Assembly: GCF_001583415.1 (NCBI RefSeq)
Contig: NZ_CP014475.1
Location: forward strand, 1 to 64,000
Length of the DNA: 64,000 bases
Reading direction: 5' to 3'
DNA from: Mycolicibacterium phlei
Lineage (GTDB): Bacteria > Actinomycetota > Actinomycetes > Mycobacteriales > Mycobacteriaceae
Part shown: positions 44,201 to 55,152 of the stretch, in pieces
How positions within the stretch are numbered: position 1 is the first letter of the stretch
How the letters are laid out: the number at the start of each line of letters is the position of its first letter
Program-made: the position numbers and the translations under genes
Notes under the pieces: model-generated
Databases searched by the model: none
What the model saw: the letters and a program-made list of their open reading frames with translations, nothing else
Told to the model about the DNA's origin: nothing

Positions 44201-46428
44201 CCACACGCAAGTTCACCCCGACGATCAAGCGCGGACCACGGCTGACGCCGGGCGAGATCACCGTCACGCCACCGGAGGACCTCGGTGTCGAGATCCCGCC
44301 GTCGGGGATCCAGAAGGCGCTGCCGTGGGTGATGGGCGGCGGCATGCTCGGGATGATCGCGATCATGATCTTCACCGGCATCCGGCAGCTCTCGCCGTAC
44401 ATGCTGATGATGCCGCTGATGATGATCATGGCCACTGTCGGCTTCATGGCCGGTGGTGGGCCGGGCGGCAAGCGGGTGCCGGAGATCAACGCCGACCGCA
44501 AGGAATACCTGCGGTACCTGTCCGGACTGCGGACCCGGGTGACGTCGTCGGCGGCGGCGCAGGTGACGTTCTTCAACTACCACGCACCGCATCCGGAGGA
44601 TCTGCTGTCCATCGTCGGCACCCACCGGCAGTGGTCGCGGCAGAGCAACGCGGACTTCTACGCCGCCACCCGGATCGGTCTCGGTGCCGAACCTGCGGTC
44701 GACCGGCTGCTCAAACCGTCGGTCGGCGGGGAGCTGGCCGGCCCGCAGGGTGCCCCGCAGCCGCACCTCGAGCCGGTCAGCCACATGTGGGTGACGAAGT
44801 TCCTGCGCACCCACGGTCTGATCCATGACTGCCCGAAACTGGTTCAGCTGCGCAGCTTCCCGACGATCGCGGTCGGAGGAGACCCGCAGGGCGCGGCGGG
44901 CCTGCTGACCGCGATGATCTGCCACCTCGCGGTGTTCCACCCGCCGGATCTGCTGCAGCTGCGGGTGCTCGTCGACGATCCGGAGGATCCGGACTGGGCG
45001 TGGCTGAAATGGCTGCCGCACGTGCAGCACCAGACCGACACCGATGCGGCGGGCCCCACCCGGATGATCTTCACCCGTCCCGACGGGCTCGGTGATCTGA
45101 CCGCCCGCGGCCCGCACGCCGCCGACGCGGTGCCGACCGGACCGTATGTCGTGGTCGTCGATCTCACCGGTGGCCGTGCGGGTTTCCCGGTCGACGGGCG
45201 CGCCGGCGTCACCGTGATCACGCTGGGCAACCACCGCGGATCGGTGTACCGGATCCGGGTCGCGGCCGACGGCACCGCCGACGACCGCCTGCCGAACCAG
45301 TCGTTCCGGCTGGTCACCAACAAGGTGGACCACATGACACCGGGCCAGGCCGGACGCCTCGCGCGCAAGCTGGCCGGCTGGTCGATCACCGGGACGATCA
45401 TCGAAAAGGGCGGCCCCCGACTGCAGAAGAAGGTCGCCACCGAATGGCACCAGCTGGTCGGCGCGCAGACGGTCGAGGAGGTGACCCCGGCACGCTGGCG
45501 GATGTTCGCCGACACCGACCGCGACCGGTTGCGGATACCGTTCGGCCACGAGCTCAAGACCGGCGACATCATGTACCTCGACATCAAGGAGGGTGCGGAG
45601 TTCGGCGCCGGACCGCACGGAATGCTGATCGGCACAACAGGTTCCGGTAAGTCCGAGTTCCTGCGCACGCTGATCCTCTCGCTGGCCGCCACCCACCACC
45701 CGGACCAGGTGAACCTGCTGCTCACCGACTTCAAGGGCGGTTCGACGTTCCTCGGCATGGAGAAGCTGCCGCACACCGCGGCCGTCGTCACCAACATGGA
45801 GGAGGAGGCCGAGCTGGTCAGCCGCATGGCCGAGGTGCTCAGCGGCGAACTGGACCGCAGGCAGTCGATCCTGCGCCAGGCCGGTATGCGGGTCGGAGCC
45901 GCGGGCGCGCTGTCCGGCGTCGCCGAATACGAGCGACACCGGGAACGCGGCGCCGACCTTCCGCCGCTGCCCACGCTTTTCGTCGTCGTCGACGAGTTCG
46001 CGGAGCTGCTGCAGAACCATCCCGACTTCATCACCCTGTTCGACCGGATCTGCCGCGTCGGCCGGTCGCTGCGCGTGCACCTGCTGCTGGCCACCCAGTC
46101 GCTGAACACCGGCGGGGTGCGCATCGACAAGCTCGAACCGAACCTGACCTACCGGATCGCCCTGCGCACCACCAGCTCGGCGGAGTCCAAAGCGGTGATC
46201 GGAACGCCCGAGGCGCAGTACATCACGAACAAGGAGAGCGGTGTCGGCTTCCTGCGCGTGGGCATGGAGGACCCGGTGAAGTTCCAGACCGCCTACACCG
46301 GCAACCCCTACGTGCCCACCACGCACACGCCGGAGACCGGGGAGGCGAAGCCGAAGACCAATGGGCAGAGCAGGCTGCGGATCCACCAGTTCACCGCGGC
46401 CCCGATCCGAGACACGGCGGTGCGGTGA
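44197..46428 (+). CDS. eccCa1: ESX-1 FtsK/SpoIIIE ATPase EccCa1
   Basis: Membrane-bound half of the split EccC motor. The 743-residue product has two N-terminal membrane spans (about residues 43-90) followed by a DUF region. The first FtsK-type ATPase domain has Walker [10 protein letters not shown] and Walker [13 protein letters not shown]. It pairs with EccCb1 for substrate recognition and force generation. The split of EccC into Ca and Cb is an ESX-1 trait, which supports the type assignment. The start overlaps eccB1 by four bases and the stop overlaps the next start by one. Confidence 0.95.
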   Translation: MTTRKFTPTIKRGPRLTPGEITVTPPEDLGVEIPPSGIQKALPWVMGGGMLGMIAIMIFTGIRQLSPYMLMMPLMMIMATVGFMAGGGPGGKRVPEINADRKEYLRYLSGLRTRVTSSAAAQVTFFNYHAPHPEDLLSIVGTHRQWSRQSNADFYAATRIGLGAEPAVDRLLKPSVGGELAGPQGAPQPHLEPVSHMWVTKFLRTHGLIHDCPKLVQLRSFPTIAVGGDPQGAAGLLTAMICHLAVFHPPDLLQLRVLVDDPEDPDWAWLKWLPHVQHQTDTDAAGPTRMIFTRPDGLGDLTARGPHAADAVPTGPYVVVVDLTGGRAGFPVDGRAGVTVITLGNHRGSVYRIRVAADGTADDRLPNQSFRLVTNKVDHMTPGQAGRLARKLAGWSITGTIIEKGGPRLQKKVATEWHQLVGAQTVEEVTPARWRMFADTDRDRLRIPFGHELKTGDIMYLDIKEGAEFGAGPHGMLIGTTGSGKSEFLRTLILSLAATHHPDQVNLLLTDFKGGSTFLGMEKLPHTAAVVTNMEEEAELVSRMAEVLSGELDRRQSILRQAGMRVGAAGALSGVAEYERHRERGADLPPLPTLFVVVDEFAELLQNHPDFITLFDRICRVGRSLRVHLLLATQSLNTGGVRIDKLEPNLTYRIALRTTSSAESKAVIGTPEAQYITNKESGVGFLRVGMEDPVKFQTAYTGNPYVPTTHTPETGEAKPKTNGQSRLRIHQFTAAPIRDTAVR

Positions 46429-48221
46429 TGACGACGGACACCGAACCCCGGGTGCTGCGCGAGGTGGTGCTTGAACAGCTCACCACCGGCGAGACACGGG
46501 CGTATCGAATGTGGTTGCCGCCGTTGGCCGATCCGACTCCGGTCAACGAGCTCATCGCCAACGACGAGCAGCGCAAGTCGCTGCGGTTCGGCCTGGGCAT
46601 CATGGACGAGCCCCGCAGGCACCGGCAGGGCGTGTGGGGCATCGACGTGTCCTCGGCCAGCGGCAACATCGCCGTCGGCGGGGCACCGCAGACCGGCAAG
46701 TCCACCTTCCTGCAGACGCTGGTGTTGTCGGCGGCGGCGTCGCACACGCCCCGTCAGGTCCAGTTCTACTGCGTCGACCTCGGCGGCGGTGGCCTGATGT
46801 ACCTCGAGGACCTGCCGCACGTCGGCGGTGTCGCGACGCGGTCGGAGCCGGACCGGATCAACCGGATCATCGCTGAGATGAAAGCCGTTCTGCGGCAACG
46901 GGAAGCGCTGTTCAAGCAGTACCGGGTCGGCTCGATGGAGCACTACCGGCAGCTGCGCGAGGACCCGTCGCACCCGCTGGCGGCCGACCCGTTCGGCGAC
47001 GTGTTCCTGGTCATCGACGGGTGGCCGGCGTTCGTCGCCGAGTTCCCCGATCTGGAGGCGGTGGTGCAGGACCTCGCCGGGCAGGGTCTGCAGTTCGGGG
47101 TGCACACGGTGATCTCGACGCCCCGCTGGACCGAGCTGAAGTCCCGGGTGCGCGACTATCTGGGCACCAAGGTGGAGTTCCGGCTCGGTGACGTCAACGA
47201 GACCCAGATCGACCGCATCACCCGCGAGATCCCGGCCAACCGCCCGGGCCGGGCGATCTCGATGGAGAAGCACCACCTGATGATCGGTGTCCCGCGTCTC
47301 GACGGGGTGCACAGCGCGGACAACCTGGTGGCCGCGATGACGGAGGCTGTGCAGATCATCCGCGCCCGCCACACCGACGAGGCGCCCAAGGTGCGGGTGC
47401 TGCCGGACCGGATCTACCTGCACGAGCTGGACCCGAACCCGCCCGGACCGGAATCGGATTACCGCACCCGGTGGACCATTCCGGTGGGCCTGCGCGAGTC
47501 GGACATGCAGGTGGCCTACAACCACATGTACCTCACGCCCCACCTGCTCATCTTCGGCGCACCCAAATCGGGCAAGACCCGCATCGCGCACGCGGTGGCC
47601 CAGGCGATCTGCGCGCGCAACAGCCCGCAGCAGGTGCGCTTCATGCTGGCCGACTACCGCTCCGGTCTGCTCGACGCGGTGCCGCAGTCCCATCTGCTGC
47701 TCGCCGGCGCGGTGAACCGCAACAACGCCGCCCTGGAGGAGTCGATCAAGGCGTTGGCGATCAACCTCCAGAAGCGGCTTCCACCACCGGATTTGACGAC
47801 CGCACAGTTGCGGTCGCGGTCCTGGTGGGAGGGACCCGATGTGGTCCTGCTGGTCGACGACTGGCACATGGTCGTCGCCGCCAGCGGCATGATGTCGCCG
47901 ATGACGCCGCTGTTCCCGCTGCTTCCGGCGGCGGCGGACATCGGATTGCACCTCATCGTCACGTGTCAGATGAGCCAGGCTCATCGCGCGACGATGGACA
48001 AGTTCGTGGGGGCCGCCTACGGAGCCGGCTCACCGACGATGTTCCTATCCGGAGAGAAACAGGAGTTCCCATCCAGCGAAGTCAAACTCAAGCGTAGGTC
48101 GCCCGGTCAGGCCCTTCTCGTGTCGCCGGACGGCAAGGACGTCATCCAGGCGCCCTATGTGGATCCACCAGAGGATCCAGTGGAAAAAGAAGTGCAGTCG
48201 GCACCCGCGGACCGCGGTTAG
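46428..48221 (+). CDS. eccCb1: ESX-1 FtsK/SpoIIIE ATPase EccCb1
   Basis: Second half of the EccC motor, with two FtsK-type ATPase domains. The 597-residue product has Walker [10 protein letters not shown] in the first and GAPKSGKTR in the second domain. It ends in [24 protein letters not shown]. EccCb1 binds the C-terminal signal of EsxB. The ATG at 46428 overlaps the EccCa1 stop (TGATG); a GTG three bases earlier is an alternative start adding one residue. Confidence 0.94.
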   Translation: MTTDTEPRVLREVVLEQLTTGETRAYRMWLPPLADPTPVNELIANDEQRKSLRFGLGIMDEPRRHRQGVWGIDVSSASGNIAVGGAPQTGKSTFLQTLVLSAAASHTPRQVQFYCVDLGGGGLMYLEDLPHVGGVATRSEPDRINRIIAEMKAVLRQREALFKQYRVGSMEHYRQLREDPSHPLAADPFGDVFLVIDGWPAFVAEFPDLEAVVQDLAGQGLQFGVHTVISTPRWTELKSRVRDYLGTKVEFRLGDVNETQIDRITREIPANRPGRAISMEKHHLMIGVPRLDGVHSADNLVAAMTEAVQIIRARHTDEAPKVRVLPDRIYLHELDPNPPGPESDYRTRWTIPVGLRESDMQVAYNHMYLTPHLLIFGAPKSGKTRIAHAVAQAICARNSPQQVRFMLADYRSGLLDAVPQSHLLLAGAVNRNNAALEESIKALAINLQKRLPPPDLTTAQLRSRSWWEGPDVVLLVDDWHMVVAASGMMSPMTPLFPLLPAAADIGLHLIVTCQMSQAHRATMDKFVGAAYGAGSPTMFLSGEKQEFPSSEVKLKRRSPGQALLVSPDGKDVIQAPYVDPPEDPVEKEVQSAPADRG

Positions 48222-48247
48222 ACTGCTAAACAACGACATCAGCAAAT

Positions 48248-48290
48248 CTGGTGGCGCTCCACCAGTAAAGCGGTCGGGAAACGATTCCCG
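48248..48290 (+). other. Two tandem hairpins upstream of PE35
   Basis: CTGGTGG-CGCT-CCACCAG at 48248-48265 and CGGGAA-ACGA-TTCCCG at 48275-48290 form two compact stems, each with a four-base loop. They lie in the 179-base gap between eccCb1 and PE35. They may be an RNA-processing or attenuation element that sets the higher output of the PE35-esxA genes. No T-tract follows, so simple termination is less likely. Confidence 0.5.
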
Positions 48291-48400
48291 TGTTATCGGC
48301 TGCCGCGTGATTTCGCGGTGCACAAATTCATAGACACGCGAAACCGCGCGAATCCAGCGTTAAAAGCACCGTATTCGAAGGTCGTCGAGAGGATTTTGCC

Positions 48401-48694
48401 ATGCAACCGTTGACGCACAACCCTGCCGCCATCGGCATGGGCGCCCAGGTCCTTGCGAACGGAACGAGGGGTCTTGCGGTGGGCACCGCCGCGGGTTCCA
48501 CCGTCACCGCGCTCGTGCCCGCGGGTGCCGACGAGGTTTCGGCGATGGCCGCCGCGGCGTTCGCCGCCGAGGGCGTGGAGGTGCTGGGAATGAACGCCTT
48601 CGCGCAGGAGGAGCTGGCGAGGTTGGGCGCAGCGATCATGGAGATCGCCGGCATCTACGCGGCCGTCGACGGCGCCACCGCCGCCACCTTCTGA
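48401..48694 (+). CDS. ESX-1 PE-family protein PE35
   Basis: Small secreted partner of PPE68. The 97-residue product has the N-terminal PE fold (MQPLTHNPAAIGMGAQVLAN) and the strongly conserved VTALVPAGADEVSA. The secretion signal YxxxD is present as Tyr86 and Asp90. Like M. tuberculosis PE35 it has no extra C-terminal domain. A GAGAGG lies about 10 bases before the ATG. It precedes PPE68 by 57 bases. Confidence 0.9.
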   Translation: MQPLTHNPAAIGMGAQVLANGTRGLAVGTAAGSTVTALVPAGADEVSAMAAAAFAAEGVEVLGMNAFAQEELARLGAAIMEIAGIYAAVDGATAATF

Positions 48695-48751
48695 CCGCCT
48701 GTCCCTGATTACGCGACAGCCTGACTCGAAACCAGAAGGCAGACCGAGACG

Positions 48752-50035
48752 ATGATCTGGCACGCTATGCCGCCAGAGTTCAACACCGCGCGGCTCATGG
48801 CCGGCGCGGGCGCGGAGCCGATGCTCCAGGCCGCGGCCGGCTGGGAGACGTTCGCCATCGAGCTCGAGACGCAGGCCGATGAACTCGCCGCGAGTCTGGT
48901 GTCGCTGCAGTCGGTTTGGACGGGGGCCGCGTGCGACAGGCTGGTCGCCTCGACGATGCCGATGGTCGTGTGGCTGCGGACCGTGTCGGCGCAGGCGCAC
49001 AAGCGATCCGCGCAGGCGCTGGCGCAGGCGAGCTCCTACACCCAGGCGATGGCGACCACACCGCCGCTTCCGGAGATCGCGCAGAACCATGTCACACGTC
49101 AGGTGCTGCACGCGACGAACTTCTTCGGCGTCAACACGATCCCGATCGGGATCAACGAGTTCGACTATTTCGTGCGGATGTGGAACCAGGCTGCCGGTGC
49201 GATGGACGTCTACCAGGCGGAGACGGCGCTGAACCTGCTGTTCGAGCCGATCATGCCGGCGAAGCCGATCGTCATCCCGGGGGTCGGCGAAGTGGCGCTC
49301 GGAGCGGCGCTCGGCAGGGCCGCTGCCGGGGTGCCCGCCGCGATGGTGCGTAACGCCGTCATCGAGATGGTCGGCGCGCAGGCCACCCTCGAATCCGGAA
49401 AGCTGCACGCAGGCCGTGCGTTCGGCATTGGCGACCAGCTGGCCGAGCAGTCCCAGGCACAGGCCCAGCGCGCGCAGAACGCGCAGACGATGATGCCGCA
49501 GCAGGGCGTTCAGCAGGGTGCGCAGATGGGCATGCAACTCGGGGCGCAGCTTGGATCGACGCTGGCGCAGGGACCGCAGCAGGCCGTGCAGATGGTGTCG
49601 CAGCCGATGCAGCAGTTGGCGCAACCGCTGCAGCAGGTGTCGTCGCTGTTCGGTCAGCTGGGCGGCAACCTGGGAGACAAGGTCCAGGTCGGTCTGCTCG
49701 GCACCAGTCCGCTGTCCAACCACCCGCTCGTCGGTGGCAGCGGACCCGCCACGGGCGCGGGGCTGGTGCGTGCGGCGTCGTTGCCCGGCGCTGCCGGATC
49801 GCTGGCGCGCACCCCGCTGATGGCCGGTCTGATCGGGTCGACGACAACGAGCGTGCCCGCCACCGGGGCGGCGGCGGGCTCGTCGGGCGCGGGCACGGCA
49901 CCGGTCGGAGGGCCCGGGGGGATGGGCCCGGCGGGGCTGGGCCAGCGGGGCACCAGCGGCGGCAGCAAGCAGGGTTTGAAGGCGCCCCAGGTTCTTCCGC
50001 AGGACCTCGGCGAAGACGAGGACGACGATTGGTGA
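48752..50035 (+). CDS. ESX-1 PPE-family protein PPE68
   Basis: Secreted or surface partner of PE35, chaperoned by EspG1. The 427-residue product has the PPE signature at Pro7-Pro8-Glu9 (MPPEFNT), a WxG at about residue 52 (VWTGAACD), and helical PPE fold to about residue 180. A Gln/Met-rich helical middle and a Gly/Ala/Ser-rich C-terminal tail that ends in acidic [10 protein letters not shown] follow. It is longer than M. tuberculosis PPE68 (368 residues), the extra length being in the low-complexity tail. Confidence 0.92.
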   Translation: MIWHAMPPEFNTARLMAGAGAEPMLQAAAGWETFAIELETQADELAASLVSLQSVWTGAACDRLVASTMPMVVWLRTVSAQAHKRSAQALAQASSYTQAMATTPPLPEIAQNHVTRQVLHATNFFGVNTIPIGINEFDYFVRMWNQAAGAMDVYQAETALNLLFEPIMPAKPIVIPGVGEVALGAALGRAAAGVPAAMVRNAVIEMVGAQATLESGKLHAGRAFGIGDQLAEQSQAQAQRAQNAQTMMPQQGVQQGAQMGMQLGAQLGSTLAQGPQQAVQMVSQPMQQLAQPLQQVSSLFGQLGGNLGDKVQVGLLGTSPLSNHPLVGGSGPATGAGLVRAASLPGAAGSLARTPLMAGLIGSTTTSVPATGAAAGSSGAGTAPVGGPGGMGPAGLGQRGTSGGSKQGLKAPQVLPQDLGEDEDDDW

Positions 50036-50123
50036 CCGCCCCTCAAGACTTCTCGGCCGCCCGGCCGAAAGACTCGCCATTCGCAAGTGGTGAGGACACA
50101 CGAAGAGAGAAAGAGTAATCAGC

Positions 50124-50426
50124 ATGGCAGGAATGCATACCGATGCTGCTGTCCTCGCCCAGGAGGCAGCGAACTTCGAGCGGATCTCGGGTGAGCTTCG
50201 GGGCGTGATCGCACACGTCGAGTCCACGGCGGCCGCGCTCCAACCGAACTGGCAGGGCGCGTCGGCCGTCGCGGCCCAGGCGGCCCTGGTGCGGTTCCAC
50301 GAGGCGGCCATGCGCCAGGTGCAGGAGCTGAACGACATCTCCGCCAACATCCAGGCGTCGGGGATCCAGTACGACACGAGCGATGAGAACGAGGCATCGA
50401 CGATCGCCAGCGCGATGCTGCCCTGA
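50124..50426 (+). CDS. esxB: WXG100 protein EsxB (CFP-10)
   Basis: Secreted WXG100 partner of EsxA. The 100-residue product MAGMHTDAAVLAQEAANFERIS forms a helical hairpin around Trp43-x-Gly45. The C-terminal export motif is Tyr83-x3-Asp87 (YDTSD), and the tail is TIASAMLP. The EsxB tail carries the signal read by EccCb1. It matches M. smegmatis EsxB much more than other WXG proteins. It precedes esxA by 32 bases. Confidence 0.96.
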   Translation: MAGMHTDAAVLAQEAANFERISGELRGVIAHVESTAAALQPNWQGASAVAAQAALVRFHEAAMRQVQELNDISANIQASGIQYDTSDENEASTIASAMLP

Positions 50427-50458
50427 GCCCTGACCTTCGAGAGAAACGGAAAACATCA

Positions 50459-50746
50459 ATGAGTGAACAGATTTGGAATTTCGGTGCTATCCAGGCGCTG
50501 GTCGCCGAGATCCACGGCGACGTCGGCACCACCGCCGGTCTGCTCGATGAGGGCAAGGGCTCCCTCGCCACCCTCGCCTCGGTGTGGGGCGGCATCGGCT
50601 CGGAGTCCTATCAGGCGGTCCAGATGCGCTGGGACACCACATCGTTGGAACTGAACAACGCCCTTCAGAACCTCGCCCACACGATGGACGAGGCGACCGC
50701 GGTGATGATGACCACCGAGAAGACCGTGACGGGGTACTTCGGCTGA
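50459..50746 (+). CDS. esxA: WXG100 protein EsxA (ESAT-6)
   Basis: Secreted virulence-type antigen and partner of EsxB. The 95-residue product starts MSEQIWNFGAIQALVAEIHGD and has the WxG turn at Trp43-Gly45 (VWGGIGSESYQ). It ends in TEKTVTGYFG. Length and sequence match mycobacterial EsxA. As usual, no export YxxxD is found in EsxA itself; EsxB provides it. Confidence 0.97.
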   Translation: MSEQIWNFGAIQALVAEIHGDVGTTAGLLDEGKGSLATLASVWGGIGSESYQAVQMRWDTTSLELNNALQNLAHTMDEATAVMMTTEKTVTGYFG

Positions 50747-50832
50747 CGGACCTCGCGCTCGGTGGGCGGACCGCATCCCTAGGCGGGCCGCCCACCGAGT
50801 GTGCCAACCAACTCCAACAATGAGAGGTAACG

Positions 50833-52197
50833 ATGTCGGCAGACTATGACCGGCTTTTCCACGCCACGGGAGACGCTGTCCAGACAGCCGACGATGCGGC
50901 GGTTGGCCACCAATCCCCGGAGGCTGTGGCCGGCCCGGCGACACCCGCGCCGACGATGACCTCACCGGCACCGCCGGTCGGGGAGAGTGCGACGGCCCCT
51001 GTGCCGCCGCCGCGGCAGGCTGAGATCACCACGCAGCTGCCGCCCGCCCGCGCGAGCGCCCCTGCCGCTCAGCCCAACTCGATGCTGCGCACGCCGCAGG
51101 CGCAGCCGGCGGGAGCGCGCTTCGAACAGCCGAGGCCCGCGCCGACCCCGGCGCCGCGGCCCGCACCGGCCCCTGCCCCGAGCGCCCACTTCGCCGAACC
51201 GAGCGCCGAGACGAGCGGCCCGTTCGCCGCCCAGGCCGCTGCGACGTCGGCCGCGACGATCGGCAACCACCGCGCGATCGACGCCCTGTCGCACGTGGGG
51301 GTGAAGTCCGCGGTGAAGATGCCGTCGCAGCGCGGCTGGCGGCACATCCTGTACGTGCTGACCCGGATCAACCTGGGCCTGTCACCCGACGAGCTCTACG
51401 AGATGGAGTTGCACAGCCGGATTCGGCGCAATGCGCGCGACTCGTACCAGATCGGCGTCTTCGGGCTCAAGGGCGGCGTCGGTAAGACCGCCGTCACCGT
51501 GGCGCTGGGATCGGCGCTGAGCAAGGTGCGCGGCGACCGGATCCTGGCGGTGGACGCCGACCCTGACGGCGGCAACCTCGCCGATCGTGCGGGCCGCCAG
51601 TCCGCGGCCACCATCGCCGACCTGCTGGCCGACAAGGAACTCAAGCGGTACAACGACATTCGCGCGTACACCAGCATGAACGCGTCGAACCTCGAGGTGC
51701 TGGCCGGCGAGGAGTACAGCGGTGCGCGCCGCGAGTTCAACGACGAGGACTGGAAGGGCGTGACCAACATCGTGTCGCGGTACTACAACCTCGTGCTCGC
51801 CGACTGCGGCGCCGGACTGTTCCAGCCCGCCGCTCGCGCGGTGCTGTCGTCGGTGTCGGGCCTGGTGATCGTCGCCAGCGCGTCGATCGACGGCGCCCGC
51901 CAGGCGGCGATGACGATGGACTGGTTGCGGCAGAACGGCTATCAGGATCTGCTCGGCCGGTCCTGTGTGGTGATCAACCACGTCGTGCCGGGTAAGCCGA
52001 ACATCGACGTGGACGACCTGGTCGCCCAGTTCGAACGGCACGTGCCTCCGGGCCGGGTCATCGTGCTGCCGTTCGACAAGCACATCGCGGCCGGCACCGA
52101 GATCCAGCTGGACTTGTTGTCCAAGACATTCCAGCGCCGGATCGTCGAGCTGGCGGCGGCACTGTCCGACGACTTCGACAGGCTCGAACGGCGTTGA
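50833..52197 (+). CDS. espI: ESX-1 secretion-associated ATPase EspI
   Basis: A 454-residue protein with a disordered Pro/Ala-rich N-terminal half (about residues 25-135), a short linker, and a MinD-like ATPase. The Walker A is LKGGVGKTAVT, and AVDADPDGGNLADR follows. EspI of M. tuberculosis (666 residues) restrains ESX-1 when ATP is low. This one is shorter, mainly in the Pro-rich part. It precedes eccD1 with a four-base overlap. It is a paralogue of the ATPase at 37863. Confidence 0.92.
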   Translation: MSADYDRLFHATGDAVQTADDAAVGHQSPEAVAGPATPAPTMTSPAPPVGESATAPVPPPRQAEITTQLPPARASAPAAQPNSMLRTPQAQPAGARFEQPRPAPTPAPRPAPAPAPSAHFAEPSAETSGPFAAQAAATSAATIGNHRAIDALSHVGVKSAVKMPSQRGWRHILYVLTRINLGLSPDELYEMELHSRIRRNARDSYQIGVFGLKGGVGKTAVTVALGSALSKVRGDRILAVDADPDGGNLADRAGRQSAATIADLLADKELKRYNDIRAYTSMNASNLEVLAGEEYSGARREFNDEDWKGVTNIVSRYYNLVLADCGAGLFQPAARAVLSSVSGLVIVASASIDGARQAAMTMDWLRQNGYQDLLGRSCVVINHVVPGKPNIDVDDLVAQFERHVPPGRVIVLPFDKHIAAGTEIQLDLLSKTFQRRIVELAAALSDDFDRLERR

Positions 52198-53720
52198 CGT
52201 CCACCGCGGCTGCCGCCTCCCCGTCCAGCGTCACTCCCGGCCGGCCGGCGACCACACGCGTCACGGTCCTCACCGGTAAGCGGATGACCGACCTGGTGCT
52301 GCCCGCTGCGGCGCCGATCGAGAGCTACATCGACGAGACCGTGGCCGTGCTGGCGGAGCTGCTCGAGGACACCCCCAAGGACGTTCTCGCCGGGTTCGAC
52401 TTCAAGGCCCAGGGGGTCTGGTCCTTCGCGCGGCCGGGTGCCCCGCCGTTGCGGGGTAGCGAGTCCCTCGACGAGGCCGGTGTGGTCGACGGAACGCTGC
52501 TGACGCTGGTGTCGGTGAGTCGCACCGAGCGGTACCGCCCGCTGGTCGAGGACGTCATCGACGCGATCGCGGTGCTCGACGAGTCACCCGAGTTCGACCG
52601 ATCCGCGCTGAATCGGTTTGTCGGCGTGATGATCCCGGTGATCGCGCTGATCCTCACGGTGATGGTGCTGGTCGGCTGGACCAGGGCCGGCCACCAGTGG
52701 TGGTGGGCCGTCGGTCTCGGTGTGCTCGGACTGGGCGCGCTGGGCGGCAGCCTGCTGGCCACCAACCGCTACCAGAACCTGGACATGGCGGAGAGCCTGC
52801 TGGCGGCGGCCCTGCCTGCGCTCGCGGGCGCGGCCGCGTTGACGGTGCCGCTACCGCGCGGGGTGGACGGGCTGGGCGCCCCGCAAGTGGCCGGGGCCGC
52901 GGCGGTGGTGCTGCTGCTGACGCTGGCGACCCGCGGTGGTCCCCGCCGGCGGTTCGAGTTGGCGTCGTTCCTGTCGGTTACCGCGGTCGCGGTGACCGGT
53001 GCGGCGATCGCGTACGGCTACGGCGCCCAGTACTGGGTGCCGGCCGGTGCGATCGCGTTCGGGCTCATCGTCGTCACCAACGCCGCGAAGCTGACGGTCG
53101 CGGTCGCGCGGATCGCGTTGCCGCCCATTCCCGCCCCGGGCGAGACCGTCTCCAACGACGAGCTGCTCGACCCGGTCGAGACCTCCGGGGCGGACGAGGA
53201 GACGCCGACCTGGCAGGCGATCATCGCGTCGGTGCCGGACTCGGCGGCCCGGCTGCATGAACGCAGCGAGCTGGCCAAGCGGCTGCTGATCGGCTTCGTC
53301 GCCGCTGGGGCGCTGGTGCTGTCCGCGGGTGCGATCACCGTTGTGGTGCAGGGGCATTTCTTCGTCCACTCGATGATCGTGGCCGGCCTGGTCACGTCGA
53401 TCTGCGCGTTCCGCTCCCGGCTGTACGCCGAACGGTGGTGCGCCTGGGCGCTGTTGGCCGCCGTGGTCGCCGTCCCGACCGGTGTCGCGGTCCGGTTGTG
53501 CCTGTGGTACCCGGAGCGGGCGTGGCTGGTGCTCCTAATTTACGTGGGCGTAGGGATTCTCGCGTTGATCATCATCGGCGCGACGTCGGGTGTGCGGCGC
53601 GTGTCGCCGGTCACCAAGCGCATCCTCGAACTACTCGACGGCGCCACGATCGCCGCGGTGATCCCCATGTTGTTGTGGATCGCCAGCGTCTACGACCTGC
53701 TGCGCAATCTGCGCTTCTAA
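52194..53720 (+). CDS. eccD1: ESX-1 membrane component EccD1
   Basis: Polytopic core component of the ESX membrane channel. The 508-residue product has an N-terminal ubiquitin-like (YukD) domain (TRVTVLTGKRMTDLVLPAAAP, residues about 17-100) and about 11 membrane spans from residue 145 onward. The TTG start overlaps the espI stop (TTGA). It is the last core ESX gene in this window. In known ESX-1 loci, espB, eccE1 and mycP1 follow downstream, but they do not appear here. Confidence 0.95.
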   Translation: MTSTAAAASPSSVTPGRPATTRVTVLTGKRMTDLVLPAAAPIESYIDETVAVLAELLEDTPKDVLAGFDFKAQGVWSFARPGAPPLRGSESLDEAGVVDGTLLTLVSVSRTERYRPLVEDVIDAIAVLDESPEFDRSALNRFVGVMIPVIALILTVMVLVGWTRAGHQWWWAVGLGVLGLGALGGSLLATNRYQNLDMAESLLAAALPALAGAAALTVPLPRGVDGLGAPQVAGAAAVVLLLTLATRGGPRRRFELASFLSVTAVAVTGAAIAYGYGAQYWVPAGAIAFGLIVVTNAAKLTVAVARIALPPIPAPGETVSNDELLDPVETSGADEETPTWQAIIASVPDSAARLHERSELAKRLLIGFVAAGALVLSAGAITVVVQGHFFVHSMIVAGLVTSICAFRSRLYAERWCAWALLAAVVAVPTGVAVRLCLWYPERAWLVLLIYVGVGILALIIIGATSGVRRVSPVTKRILELLDGATIAAVIPMLLWIASVYDLLRNLRF

Positions 53721-53861
53721 CCTGCGGGTTCGGCCACCGACCGGATCAGGGTGAGCGCACGAGGCGATCGCAGGCGCACTGTCATGCCACACTTGTCCCG
53801 GGTCCGGTGCCTCGGATCGGTGGTTCCGGTCAACGCAGTCGTCGAGCGTGGGAGGGGAGTC

Positions 53862-55139
53862 GTGCGGCGTCCAGCGAAGCGGTTAGTCGCGGCGCTCATA
53901 GCCCTCGCGAGTGTGGCCGCCGGATGCACTTCGACAACCGCCGGTGATCCCACCCGAGCCGCCGGTGCCGCAGGCGCAGGCGGGGTTGACGTGGCGGCGC
54001 TTGACACCGGGCCGTATCCGACGGCGCCGGGCAGGCTGTTCGGCGTCGCGGGTGCCGATCAGCGGGACCAGAGCGTGCTGGAGTCGCACCGTCTCGCCGA
54101 GTTCACAACCGGGCCGTGGCAGGTTGACCAGGAGATCCGCGACCTGCCCGGCGACCTCTCACTCGGAATGATCGGACCTGCGTCGACCCCGAAGATGTTG
54201 CAGGACAACGACGTCCTGCCGGCTCCGGCACCCGACATCGCAGCCAGGCACAGCCTGATCACGGCATTCTCGTCGATGCGCGCCACGGCGGCAGAGGTGA
54301 GCCAGCCGCGCTCGCTGCAAAACGTCGTGATGTTGTTCCCGGATGCGGCGGCCGCCGCGGCCGCGGCCGCCGAGATGACGGCGCACGCCAGGCCGTCGGA
54401 CGAGGATCTCGCACCGGGGAGACCGACACCACTTCCGAATTCGCCCGAGGTGACCGCGACAACCTATGAGACGCCGGCCGGGGGAGAGCGCGTCGACGTT
54501 TTCACCGGACACGGACCGTATGTCTTCTTCAACTCGGCTCGTACCGACGCGGCCTTCCTGGGCGCAGACGCAGTGACTCTTGTCGACGCGGCGGTGCTCC
54601 ATCAGAAGCGAGGCATCGAGCGGTTCGTGCCGACTCCCACCGACGACCTCACGAATCTGCCGGTCGATCCGACCGGGCAGCTGCTGGCGCGAACGCTGAC
54701 GGCTCCGGACGACAGGATGCCGTACATGGCCGGGGTGTGGCCGACGAAGGGCTGGCTGCATTTCGAGCTCAACCCGGTCGCCGCGGCAGCGCTGTTCGAC
54801 ACCGCTGGTGTTGACGCGGTGGCCCAGCGGTTGACGACCGTGTACCAGGCGGCCAATCCCCAGGGCGCGGAGCGCGTCGCCGACTACCTGGCCGAGGAGA
54901 CCGGCGGCATCGGCTCGGTGCGCCCGGTTGACGGCGTGCCGGGGTTGGATGCCGCACGGTGTTTCGAGCGGACCAGTGGTTCGCTCCCCGCGACCGCGCC
55001 GATGACATGGCAGCGGGTCAGCTGGCGCTTCAAATGCGTGTCCAGCGTTGACCGCTATGCCTTCACCGCGTTCTCGGCGGACGGCACCGATGTCCGCCAG
55101 CAGATGGCGGCGCAGTACCGCATCCTGGCGGGCCGGTGA
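53862..55139 (+). CDS. DUF7373-type secreted lipoprotein next to ESX-1
   Basis: A 425-residue predicted lipoprotein. Signal [22 protein letters not shown], with Cys22 as the lipidation site. The mature part shares the blocks [27 protein letters not shown] and [12 protein letters not shown] with the lipoprotein at 25878. A GGAGGGGAG site before the GTG at 53862 decides the start; the frame is open back to 53751. It is followed after 13 bases by the kinase, so the two are co-transcribed. A role as surface partner of the kinase is inferred from position only. Confidence 0.8.
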   Translation: MRRPAKRLVAALIALASVAAGCTSTTAGDPTRAAGAAGAGGVDVAALDTGPYPTAPGRLFGVAGADQRDQSVLESHRLAEFTTGPWQVDQEIRDLPGDLSLGMIGPASTPKMLQDNDVLPAPAPDIAARHSLITAFSSMRATAAEVSQPRSLQNVVMLFPDAAAAAAAAAEMTAHARPSDEDLAPGRPTPLPNSPEVTATTYETPAGGERVDVFTGHGPYVFFNSARTDAAFLGADAVTLVDAAVLHQKRGIERFVPTPTDDLTNLPVDPTGQLLARTLTAPDDRMPYMAGVWPTKGWLHFELNPVAAAALFDTAGVDAVAQRLTTVYQAANPQGAERVADYLAEETGGIGSVRPVDGVPGLDAARCFERTSGSLPATAPMTWQRVSWRFKCVSSVDRYAFTAFSADGTDVRQQMAAQYRILAGR

Positions 55140-55152
55140 ACGGGGACCTGCG

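Noticed and set aside
43990..46386. 798-codon minus-strand open frame across eccB1/eccCa1
   Set aside because: Fully antisense to conserved ESX genes, with His/Arg/Gln-rich composition and no domains.
48293..50377. 694-codon minus-strand open frame across PE35/PPE68
   Set aside because: Antisense shadow; repeats in it reflect the low-complexity PPE68 tail.
53751..53861. Longer N-terminus of the ESX-linked lipoprotein
   Set aside because: The upstream residues are Arg-rich and precede a clean signal peptide; the GGAGGGGAG site favours the GTG at 53862.
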